NCBI GenBank assembly: GCA_030015575.1
Contig: JASDDO010000026.1
Span: forward strand, 188,381,739-188,445,738
Source: Agapanthus africanus
Lineage: Eukaryota > Streptophyta > Magnoliopsida > Asparagales > Amaryllidaceae
Direction: 5' to 3'
Length of the DNA: 64,000 nucleotides
The position numbers and the translations under genes were made by a program. Shown here in pieces: positions 1 to 10,255 of the stretch (positions within the stretch are counted from its first letter, which is position 1; the number at the start of each line of letters is the position of its first letter). The notes below the pieces were generated by a model. That model had not been told where the DNA came from, ran no database searches, and saw only the letters and a list, made by a program, of their open reading frames with translations.

Positions 1-137
1 AACTTGTGAAGAAAACACACTTTACTAGTTGGCAAGAGGTAGAGGATGAAGAAATAGGAAGTGGGTTCACTTTAGAATTGGATTTCTCACTCATTTTCAA
101 GAGTTGCCCTTGATGGAGGAAGGTTTCTTCTTCAAGT

Positions 138-154
138 GAAGAAGAAGAAGAAGA
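138..154. repeat. short GAA microsatellite in R1
   Basis: Five GAA/AAG units in a row lie within the R1 LTR. A related but interrupted GAA-rich stretch occurs at the matching place in the H LTR near 33080. Confidence 0.7.
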
Positions 155-610
155 TGATCATCATATGATAAGTTCTTTTGAAAAGAATAATAAAATCATT
201 CTTATCATAAAATTAACCATGGTAATGTGTAGAGAATAAACTAGGGTTAGTTAGAATGGTTAGGGTTAAGGATGAGATAAGAATGGTGGACTTGGTCAAA
301 GCTTCATGAGGCTTCAACTAAACTATAAATAAAGCCACCATTCTTTTCTTATCATTTCCAAAATGAATAAACAAATAAATAAATGATTAAGAAAATGAAA
401 AACAAAACCCTAACCATTTAAATAACCATGGTTTAATCTTTACACAAACTCAAGTAAGCATGTATCATCAAACATGATACAATCAAGTGCACAAAAGTAT
501 ATCACATATACAACTTGTGAACTTCAAGTGAGAAAATCCATTTAAAGTGAACCAATACTAGTTAATGCAAAGTAATATATCAAATATATATAATTATACA
601 TTAAATCATT

Positions 611-699
611 AAATCAACACTTGATTTAACGATCCGGTCATATCGCATATAACCGACTAGTATCCTATGTATCGGCTTATCGAATCAATACTTGATTCG
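611..699. repeat. doubled palindrome module in R1 LTR
   Basis: There are two short hairpin-forming palindromes, AAATCAA-cac-TTGATTT at 611-627 and CGAATCAA-tac-TTGATTCG at 681-699. Each is followed by a similar 'tatatcgcatataacc' box, so the unit is duplicated with a period of about 70 bases. The H LTR has the same pair at 33515-33603. The B and C LTRs have one copy. Confidence 0.75.
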
Positions 700-1875
700 A
701 TAACTAGGTTATATCGCATATAACCAATCGATACATTTATCGTGAGAATGAAATACGGTATTATATACATGCATGATTCTCGGTCCCGCACATATCTCAT
801 ATGCGCTCCTATTTCGTTTCGCTTGAGCCAGGAAACCTCTGTGTAGGACTCTAAAGACTCGTCAATACGCCGGCAGCAGATGATGATCATATCAAACACC
901 CACAAGCCGGAAGCGGTCTGCTAAATGTAACGGCCACCCGGGTATTGAGCGATCAGAAGATCGACGAGCAAGCCCGCTCACACTCCTGTGAATCCAACCA
1001 GTAACACTTACCGTACAGTCCGGTCTGATCGTCTGATATGTCGCATATCTCGCCTAGGGGTGGTAAACGTCAGACCCCAATAGCTCGATAAGTCATGTCG
1101 ATATGAGGTCTATAACAATTCGAGAAACTACTGGTAACACTTACCAGTAAATCTCAGCAACCCTGGCCAGGGATTTCCTGTTATAGCCAATCGAACACAG
1201 CGCAACATCAACTCCCTATACCGGGAGAGACGAATCCCCTCCTATTGCTCATTGCCTTTATGTGATTCGGGACTGTACCCAAAAACCACCGTTTTGCATG
1301 CCCTCTTGGACGTGGTAAGATGGAAATCAAAGCACAGTGGGAACCACACAAGACTCTATGATGATCTCGGGTCAACAGACTACTCTGTACTAGTGTCACC
1401 AGAGAACTGCCATCTGACGTAAGGTATAATACCATCTGGGAGTTCTCGGCGAGTCCGTCCAGTGTACCCAGTCTCCACTGAGCACCCGTATATCATCTCT
1501 GATGTCAAACACCAATGGATATGGGATCATCCATCGCCCATCTGTATGGGTCGAGAAGGTATACGCTAGTCTACTCTGGTATATCGATGCCCCATCTCGA
1601 TATACCCACGACTAGGGACCTAGAAGGATGTAGTTATGGACTACCATGTCCCCACTAGTATGATCTGCATCATAGTCCAGGTAGTCAAGTACACATCCTA
1701 AGGGCTTTACCAACATGTAACAGAGAGACAATCAGTGTACACGTTAAGGTAAAGATCAACCAGATAGCTTACTATCATGTCGAGAAAGAAAGTCCTCCCT
1801 ATATACGTCCTAGCATCCACTACAATATACATCATATGTACAGTAATGGCCTCTAGGGCATACATATAACTAACA

Positions 1876-2295
1876 CTCTCTCCTTCACCAAGCCTAATCC
1901 TACCCCTCATGAGTTGAGAACAAGGATTAGGAAAGACTAATTACTCCATAACCTATCTCTACATCACCTTAGCTACTATATTTAGCAACTAGAGAAACTA
2001 AGTAACCTCAAGTTTAGAGGTTATAGCTTGGATTAGGGTTCTCGGGTGGATCGTCTATCACGGAAGAAAGCCGAAGAGGACGTGGAGATCCAAAGAGGCC
2101 GTAGATAACATTAAGACAAAGGACTAGAACCGTTTGGTATAATCTCTTAACATAGTAGTTTAGAACTCTATAGCTTTTGTTAAAACTTGTTTAGCAAACG
2201 ATTCATACGGTTAATCGATGTTTGATCATAGAACAAGTTTGTTATTCATATTTCCGCCTCCCCATAAGTATTGGGGTGTTGAACATCGACTTACA
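1876..2295 (+). repeat. Copia A 5' LTR, terminal 420 bases
   Basis: This matches 9836-10255 of the 3' LTR base for base apart from about five substitutions. It ends in ...cttaca directly before the primer-binding site. R1 separates it from the rest of its LTR. Confidence 0.92.
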
Positions 2296-2296
2296 G

Positions 2297-2309
2297 TGGT
2301 ATCAGAGCC
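2297..2309 (+). other. Copia A primer-binding site
   Basis: TGGTATCAGAGCC, complementary to the 3' end of plant initiator-Met tRNA, lies one base after the 5' LTR end. It marks the minus-strand DNA priming site. Confidence 0.93.
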
Positions 2310-4354
2310 TAGCTAAACAGTATTTAACACACTTGCAAATTTGTATGAATTTCGAACGGAAAAACAAACCGGAAAAACCCCGATATCATGTACTTTCTGT
2401 CGAATTTTAAATGAGGTCCAAAAATTTTTCAGGGACCTTCAGAATGACCTAAATGAATGTATTAGAACACCCAAGAAAATTAGGCTCATGAATCGGCCAT
2501 AGCGCCGCGGAACCGCGGCCGATCCCACCGATCCGCCGCGATTCCGCCGCGCTTTGGACGATTCATCATCCCAACTTTCTTGTGTTGTTTCTCTGTGATA
2601 TTTGGTGTTTTCTGGTAATTTTTATTTTTGCTCAGGTTTCAGATTTACAGAGAAGTATTGGAGCAAGATTAAATGTGTTTAATCGATCGAAATTATACAG
2701 TATTTGCTTGTTTGATTATATCTGTGAAATGTTATATGTGTTCGTAAACCTCCCCTAACTGCTAGTATGTCGGTTGGCAGGGGGTTGCACATAACTGTGA
2801 TGTTATATATAATTGTTTGTGTATATAAACTGTATTGGACTGTTGTGGTGTTTAGCCGGGTTTTTGTAATGGGTTTTTGTATCAATTCATTTGATGTAAA
2901 TGTAATAAGTTGTAATATTATTTTGCGGGGCACATCCAGGTTGCGGTTGTAGCCACCGTTGTATTATTTCTTTTTACTGTTTTTGCTCCTAGGATAGACC
3001 CAAGGTGGGGTGCACAAACTACCGGGTATTTTGAAGTGTTGGGACAGACCGCTTCACTTCTGGTACTTGGCGGGTAGTTTGCCGTACCCGTAGGGGTCTG
3101 GGGTGGGAAAATGGCTATTCATCACAACTGTGTAATCCGTATTTCATTGCAGGCTCAAAAGAAATGCGGATTGCTTGAAAATCCAATATTGTTTATCTGT
3201 GATCTGGAATGCCTATTATTGCGTCTGACGAATGTACAATATCTATATATGATAGCTATTTAGATGTCGCTTATGTTTTTCACCCGCGCTAGCCCAGCCC
3301 CCGCTCTATCGTTAGTTAAGTAACCTAACGGGTGATGACGGGACCCCGTGGCGAATGCGGATGGCATAAGAGGACGTTGTATTTTCGTTGTTATCTGTAA
3401 TGATAAGTTAAAGATGGGACGCATTATTATTAATGCAAAGAAAATAAAAACTAAACTGAAATCGTTGGAACAATTTCTAAAAACCACTCGGTTTTCTTGA
3501 AAAAGCAAATTTTAAATGCGGAGCTTAAACCACTCCTTTTAATAAAAGCTATCTTAGTTCCTTCGATCAAATCAAGTTCACTACGTTAACGGTTTTTTGC
3601 CAAAAACCAGCCGTAACCCTCCGTCGTTTCAGATAGACAGCACATCGTATTCATGCTATGCTTGTTGGCCTACGTCAAGGCCTAGTGAATGGTAGCAGTG
3701 TGTGTGCCTATTTGTTGCATAGATAGATGCATTAGTTTAATACAGACGTACACCTTGTTGGCCTACGTCAAGGGCTTGTACGATGTATTTAAATTGATCA
3801 GGACAACGACGGGTAGAACTTGACTTGCGTCTTATGACTTGTTGGCCTACGTCAAGGTCTATAAGAGCTTGGGGTAAAAATCACATCGGGAGTTTCAAAC
3901 AAAAAAGAAACTTACAGATTTAGCTTACCTTCTGGAGTGTGGTGACTAGAGTGGCTTCCATCTAGGGCATCATGCAATGATAGTTGGATCCCGATCTCAC
4001 TGATGAGTAGGATTACTCTCGGGAATTTTCTCTCACTTAACAATCAATGCTATAAACCAAGTAGGTGCCTAGAAAGGTGTTAGAGGGGCTACGCCTCCAG
4101 GGAAAAGAGGTTCTTTAATTAAGGAACTTCGCGAAAGCATTGGAAAACCTCCCTCGAAGTACCAACACCAGCCTGGGTGAAAGGTTAAGCAAGAATTGTA
4201 ACGTGAGATTAAATCCTGACTAGTTCTTCTTTTAGGTTTTGAAGAAGGATTTGAGGAAACAGTGGGAGCCATCCTGTTTAGATAAATAATAACCAATCTA
4301 AACTTGCAAGAGCATATGCTGAGTGTTTTCTTTTCTCTCTCTCTGGCAGCTACC
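2310..4354 (+). other. Copia A untranslated leader with structured RNA blocks
   Basis: Two kilobases lie between primer site and gag with no open frame of note. It holds a GC-rich double palindrome (2505-2518), a block conserved in C, G and H around 2930-3160, a multi-arm palindrome block (3269-3370) and the three-hairpin array (3649-3866). Just before the gag ATG is a pyrimidine run ending in CAG (about 4329-4350). The length and repeated structure suggest packaging, dimerisation or translation roles, which is inference. Confidence 0.75.
3649..3866 (+). repeat. three-hairpin array with identical loops (copia A leader)
   Basis: The core GTTGGCCTACGTCAAGG occurs three times, at 3664, 3757 and 3841. 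In each copy CTTG/CAAG can close an 11-base loop. The outer arms are complementary to each other but different in each copy: ATTCA-CTA with TAG-TGAAT, CGTACA with TGTACG, and TCTTAT with ATAAGA. Confidence 0.75.
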
Positions 4355-7300
4355 ATGACTGGACTAAAACTATTACTTGAAAAGAATATACTGACCGGGC
4401 AGAACTATAAAGATTGGCTAAGGAACGTCAATATTGCGCTGACTTATGACAAAGTTGCATATGTTACCACCGATGTTCCTCCCCTTATCCCAGGACCAGA
4501 TTCCTTAGTTGCGGACAAGGAAGTTCATAAAACCTGGGATCTAGACTGTGAGCGAGCTAAGTGTATCGTGCTGGCGTCTATGAATAATGAACTCCAGAAA
4601 CAGCACGAGAGTATGGATATTGCATCCATATTCCTCCATTGCAAGGAATTGTATGGTGAACACTCCCGTATCGCAAGGTACGAAACCTCAAGGAAACTCT
4701 TCCAGATGAGGTTGGCTCCAGGATCGCCTGTTGGAGAGCACGTCCTCAAAATGATCACCCTCATTGAGGAACTCGCAAACCTGGGATGCGTGCTAGAGAA
4801 TGATTTGTATATCGACTTGATTTTGCAGTCCCTTCCCCACACCTTCTCTCAGTTCGTGCTAAACTTCAACATGCACGAAATGGAAGCGGATCTTCCAAAG
4901 CTCCTCAATATGTTGAGGGTAGCAGAGACCTCCTTGAAAAAGGAGAAGACCCCCATTCTGTATGTTGGCCAATCATCTTCTTCTAAATCTAAAGCGAAAG
5001 CTAAAGGGAAGAAGAAGATGAAAGCCACCAAACCGAAGGGTGGGGTCAAGAAGGTGCAGGGAACGAACAAGGCAGGAAAGGTGAAGGCAGAAAAGAACGA
5101 ATGCTTCTATTGTCACAAGCAAGGGCACTGGAAGAAGGACTGTTTGGCCTTTAAAGCCAAGGACATGAAGCAAGCTGTTGCTTCTGCTTCAGGTGTGTTC
5201 GTAATCGAAAATTGTCTTTCAGTAAACTCTACTTCATGGGTACTTGATACCGGTTCTGGTTCTCACATCTGTAATTCTTTGCAGGATCTGAGAAATAGTA
5301 GAGTACTGGGGGCAGGTGATATGACTCTCCGGATGGGCAATGGAATGCATGTAGATGCAGTTGCAATAGGGGAATATCACCTAGGGTTGAATAGTGGACA
5401 CATTTTGGTATTGTATAGCTGTTTTTGTATTCCCAGTATGTTGTGTAATATTATATCAGTATCTTTGTTGTCTAATAAAGGATATAATTTTGTGCTTGAA
5501 AGAAATGTCATGAACATTCTCCTAAATCAAGAACTGATTGGGTTTGGCACACTGGAAAACGGCATATATATACTTAATCAACCTCAAATTTTCAATATTC
5601 AAAACACGCGTAAAAGAAAGGCTCCAGATTCGAATCAAGCCTTCCTATGGCATTGTAGACTTGGTCATATAAATGAAACAAGGTTGACTAAGTTACATAA
5701 AGATGGATATCTAGATCCGTTTGAATATTCATCATATGCAACTTGTCAATCATGTATCAAAGGAAAAATGACCAAATCTCCGTTCACCGGACACGGAGAA
5801 AGAGCCACTGAACTCTTGGGACTAGTACACAGTGATGTATGTGGTCCGATGTCTATACATGCACGAAGTAGTCACTCCTACTTCATCACTTTTACTGATG
5901 ACTTCTCTAGGTATGGACATGTGTTCTTAATAAAGCATAAATCCGAGGCTTTTGAGAAGTTTAAAGAGTATAAAAATAAAGTAGAGAAACAAACTGGTAA
6001 AAGCATCAAGACACTTCGATCTGATCGAGGCGGAGAATACTTAAGTACCAGTTTCCTTGAATACTTAAAAGCGAATGGAATTCTCTCTCAGCTTACTCCA
6101 CCTTATACACCTCAGCATAATGGTGTATCAGAAAGAAGGAATCGCACGCTATTAGATATGGTACGTTCAATGATGAGTAGTGCTGAGTTACCACTTTCCT
6201 TCTGGGATTTGCTCTAGAATCAGCCGCATACCTATTGAATAGAGTTCCAACTAAGTCTGTACCTACCACTCCATATAAAATGTGGTGTGGGAAGAGACCA
6301 TATCTCAAGTATGTCAAGATATGGGGGTGTCCGGTATATGTTAAAAAGCATAATCCGGACAAGCTCGAAGCACGATCGGTTTTATGCAAGTTTGTAGGAT
6401 ACCCCAAGCATTCAAGGGGGTACATGGTCTACCACACTGAAGAACAAAAGGTGTTTGTCGCTCGTCACATTGTCTTCTTAGAAAGCGAATTTCTTGCAAA
6501 AGAAATTAGTGGGAGCACGGTAGAACTGGAAGAAATTCCAGAACCTCAAACTGCAACCGAAGACTTAGAAGAATCTCAGATTTCAATAGAACATGACGAA
6601 CCAATGCCACTCCGCAGATCTAGTAGGCTTTCTCATCCTCCTGAAAGATACTATGGTTTTCTTCTTGATGGGGATCGAGAGGATTGCATCATCGATGATG
6701 ATGAGCCTACTAGTTTTCAGCAGGCTATCACAAGTAGCGACTCAGTGAAGTGGCTGGATGCAATGAGATCCGAAATGGAATCCATGTACACCAATAAAGT
6801 ATGGACTTTAGAAGTTGCTCCTCCTGGGATAAAACCAGTTGGGTGCAAATGGATCTTCAAAAAGAAGATTGGTACATTTGGACAAGTGGAAACCTACAAA
6901 GCTAGACTAGTTGCAAAAGGTTTTCGTCAAAGACCAGGATTGGACTTTGATGAAACTTTTTCACCAGTAGCTATGCTTAAATCCATTCGGATCATGCTTG
7001 CCATTGCTGCCTTCCATGACTATGAAATCTGGCAAATGGATGTAAAAACAGCTTTTCTAAATGGACATCTAGAAGAGAGTGTTTACATGGATCAACCAGA
7101 AGGTTTCTTAGACAGTGGGAGCAGCGGAAGAGTGTGCAAATTGCTTAAATCCATTTATGGGTTAAAGCAAGCATCGCGGAGTTGGAACATCTGCTTTGAT
7201 GAAACAGTCAAGGAATTTGACTTTATCAAAAATGCAGGTGAACCATGTATTTATAGAAAGATTGTAGAAGGAGCAGTAGTCTTCCTCGTTTTATACGTCG

Positions 7301-8283
7301 ACGACATACTACTGATAGGGAATGATATCCCTATACTACAATCAGTAAAGCTCTTCTTGTCACAGAAATTCTCTATGAAAGACTTGGGAGATGCATCATA
7401 CATTCTGGGCATTAAGATCTATCGAGATAGATCTAATAGAATTTTAGGACTTTCACAGTCCAGGTATATAGACACTATACTAAAGAGATTTAGTATGGAA
7501 GATTCCAAACGCGGCAATATGCCCGCTTGTCACGGAATCACCCTCTCCAAAGAGATGTCTCCAAAGATTGATGAAGAGAGGGCTCGCATGGGCATTATAC
7601 CCTACGCTTCGGCGGTAGGATCAATAATGTATGCGATGTTATGTACCAGACCGGATGTAGCTTACGCACTTAGTGTGGTAAGCAGGTATCAGTCTGACCC
7701 AGGTGAGAAACATTGGAGAGCGGTGAAGAACATTCTCAAGTACCTGAGAAGGACTAAGGAGATGTTCTTGATTTACGGTAATGAGGACCTCCAGGTAGAG
7801 GCTTTTACCGACTCCGGCTTCCAAAGTGACAAGGATGATTCTAAATCCATTTCGGGTTTTGTGTTTACCCTCAATGGAGGAGCGGTATGTTGGAAGAGTT
7901 CCAAACAAGATACCGTCGCAGACTCAACTATGGAGGCTGAGTATATAGCTGCTAGTGAAGCCGCAAAAGAGGCTGTCTGGATGAGGAAGTTCATTTCTGA
8001 ACTTCAGGTGGTTCCGTCCATTGCCAATCCAATACCTTTGTATTGCGATAACAATGGCGCTGTAGCTTTAGCGAAGGAACCAAGGTCCCATCAGAAATCC
8101 AGGCATATCTTAAGGCGGTTTCACCTGATCAGGGAGATCGTGGATCGTCGGGAGATCGAGATACGGAGAGTTGACACAAAAGACAACACGGCAGATCCAT
8201 TCACCAAGGCCATTCCTCAAGTACAGTTCGAGAGGCTTTTTGAGATATTGGGCATGCGGTACGCAAGCAACTGGATCTGGTAG
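4355..8283 (+). pseudogene. Copia A gag-pol polyprotein, one frameshift
   Basis: The polyprotein supplies capsid, protease, integrase and reverse transcriptase-RNase H for copia replication in virus-like particles. The start at 4355 opens with MTGLKLLLEKN, matching copia C. Order: UBN2-type gag (residues about 10-210), basic linker, zinc knuckle CFYCHKQGHWKKDC (from residue 250, nt 5102), protease DTGSGSH (residue 298, nt 5246), integrase HHCC region (WHCRLGH...CQSC, about 5640-5760), integrase D-D-35-E (nt 5834, 6023, 6131), reverse transcriptase with YVDD (7294-7305), and RNase H (AFTDSGF about 7801, EAEYIA about 7936, YCDNNGA about 8041). The integrase-before-RT order is diagnostic of Ty1/copia. 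The only break I see is a one-base loss in a G run near 6204-6206, which stops the frame at 6217. The downstream frame continues open to 8283. All catalytic residues inspected are present. Lineage (Angela-like) is from memory of family features. Confidence 0.92.
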
Positions 8284-8324
8284 AGACAGTGGATACTCAT
8301 TGCGCCAATTATAGGCCTTAGTGC

Positions 8325-8335
8325 AAGTGGGAGAT
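8325..8335 (+). other. Copia A polypurine tract
   Basis: AAGTGGGAGAT lies immediately before the 3' LTR start TGTTGGATATATA. It primes plus-strand DNA. The same tract precedes the B and C 3' LTRs. Confidence 0.9.
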
Positions 8336-10255
8336 TGTTGGATATATATGCCCTAGAGGCCTACATTGTATAGGATGCTTGGGATATGTATGTACATGAC
8401 AGTCTTGCTTGATATTATAGTACGCTATTTGGTTTGACTTTGTCTTAACGTATGATATTTTTTACTTGGTATATATATATATATATATATGTTGATAAAG
8501 CCCATAGGGTGTTTTGTCTGACGACCGGCGTTGTGATGGCAGTCATACTAGTGGGAGCTGGATAGTCAATAGGCACACCCTTAGATGTCCCTGGTCGCAG
8601 AAGTATCGAGATTGGGCATCGATACTCCGGAGTAGACTAGTGTATACATATCTAGACCCTGATAAGGGGCAATGGATTGGTCCCGCAACCATTGGTGGTG
8701 TTCACCTAAGATTGTATGATGCTCACTGGGTGTGAGTACACCGGACAGGACTCGCCGAGAACTGACTGGATGGTATTATACCTAACGTCAGATAGCAGTT
8801 CTCAGGTGACATGTGTGCAGATAGTCCGTTGACTTAAGGTCATCATTTGTCTCGTGTGAGTTCCCACTGTGCTTTGATTATTACCCTACCACGGCTCAAA
8901 GGAGTCGTGCAAACAGGTTTCAGTTGGGCACAGTCCCGAGCCACATGGAGGCAGTGAGCGACTGTTAGGGATTCGTCTCTCCCGGTATAGGGAGTTGATA
9001 TCGCACTGTCGTCGTTTGGTCATTACCATAAGTCCCTGGCCAGGGCTGATTGAGAATTACTGATGGAATGATCAGTAGATTCTCGGGTGGTCTTGAACCA
9101 TACCGACATGACTTGTACGGTTATTAGGGGTCTGACGTCCACCACCTCCCTAGACCATACATGCGATACTCTTAGACGAACAGACCGGACTACGCGGATA
9201 TTGTCACAGACAGGCTCAGTAGGATTTCAGATGGGTTACCTCATCAGCTTTCTTATCGACAACTACCTGGGGACCGTTACGTACAGCTAGTGCCGCTTGC
9301 GGTCTGTGGTTAAACCCACTGCCAGCGTAGTAGTCGAGTCTTTAGAGTCCCATACAGAGATTTCCCAAACCCAGGCGAAAAGATATAGAGGTCGTATGGT
9401 TTTACGACAAAGGTTCGGACGCATACGTGTTTGAACGCACGTACGACATTCGGATAGTTTTTTACTAGCCGGCTTTGGTTTAAGCCAGATTCTAGTATCA
9501 GGTTATTGGATTTATACAGTCTAAAGTTTTTCCGTGTTTTCACGGATGAGAGGGGCGTTCTCGTAATTTTCCGAGAAGCTTCTAGAAGGATGTGACATGA
9601 AGGGAGAGGTGGCAATTTCATTTAATGAATTAGTGTCTCATTGTGAGTGATTCATCATGTCATTAATGCATTATTAAATGCTTAATGAATCACCCACTTG
9701 CATTAATGAAACATGATGAATAATCTCTTATTATTCATTTCTTTTTAATTCATTATGTTTCATATATCTAGTGAGAAGCTTTTTCATTTCATATATAATT
9801 ATCATTATCATCTTCTCACTCTCTCTCTTCAAGTTCTCTCTCCTTCACCAAGCCTAATCCTACCCCTCATGAGTTGAGAACAAGGATTAGGAAAGACTAA
9901 TTACTCCATAACCTATCTCTACATCACCTTAGCTACTCTATTTAGCAACTAGAGAAACCAAGTAACCTCAAGTTTAGAGGTTATAGCTTGGATTAGGGTT
10001 CTCGGGTGGATCGTCTATCACGGAAGAAAGCCGAAGAGGACGTGGAGATCCAAAGAGGCCGTAGATAACATTAAGACGAAGGACTAGAACCGTTTGGTAT
10101 AATCTCTTAACATAGTAGTTTAGAACTCTATACCTTTTGTTAAAACTTGTTTAGCAAACGATTCATACGGTTAATCGATGTTTGATCATAGAACAAGATT
10201 GTTATTCATATTTCCGCCTCCCCATAAGTATTGGGGTGTTGAACATCGACTTACA
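8336..10255 (+). repeat. Copia A 3' LTR (1920 bases, complete)
   Basis: It starts TGTTGGATATATA after the polypurine tract and ends ...gacttaca. It contains the copia-LTR palindrome chain (CACGGCTC-aaag-GAGTCGTG at 8890-8909; CCCTGGCCAGGG at 9034-9045) and a TATA-like stretch near 9789. The stretch 9625-9730 is AT-rich with repeated 'attaatg/cattaat' words and replaces the TTGATTT palindrome module of the B, C, F and H LTRs, so A is a distinct subfamily. Confidence 0.93.
8470..8491. repeat. (TA)n microsatellite in copia A 3' LTR
   Basis: About eleven uninterrupted TA units near the LTR start. Shorter TA runs occupy the same place in the C LTRs (about 41275 and 49795). Confidence 0.9.

Larger units (their letters stand above)
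1..1875 (-). repeat. R1: copia LTR, minus strand, left end outside window
   Basis: This is the right-hand part of a minus-strand copia LTR. Read on the minus strand it opens at 1875 with TGTTAGTTATATG and the 'ccctagaggcc' block that starts the other copia LTRs here. It then runs through the shared palindromes, such as CCCTGGCCAGGG at 1161-1172, and the palindrome module at 611-699. It closely resembles the 3' LTR of copia H. Its tip abuts sequence from inside the 5' LTR of copia A, so R1 belongs to an element or solo LTR inserted there. The expected target-site copy on the right is ctctc (1876-1880). No coding is supported. Confidence 0.85.
1876..10255 (+). mobile_element. Copia A: nearly intact Ty1/copia (Angela-like) retrotransposon, 5' end cut by R1
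   Basis: In order: last 420 bases of the 5' LTR (1876-2295), primer-binding site (2297), a leader of about 2 kb, gag-pol (4355-8283), polypurine tract (8325-8335) and a full 1920-base 3' LTR (8336-10255). The 420 bases of LTR that can be compared show about five differences, so the insertion is fairly young. The first 1.5 kb of the 5' LTR is separated from this copy by R1 and must lie left of the window. A is itself inserted in gypsy D, whose gag/protease junction resumes at 10256. The likely right-hand target-site copy is caaag (10256-10260). Confidence 0.9.

Noticed and set aside
657-905. Open frame of 82 codons on the minus strand
   Set aside because: It lies inside the R1 LTR, its counterpart in the H LTR is not kept open, and the product is low-complexity.
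2297-2309. tRNA-like sequence at the primer-binding sites considered as tRNA genes
   Set aside because: Only the 13-base 3'-end complement is present, with no cloverleaf around it. It recurs at every LTR edge.
3664-3857. Three short direct repeats considered as a CRISPR-like array
   Set aside because: Only three units, each inside its own hairpin, in a plant retrotransposon leader. No cas genes and a eukaryotic context.
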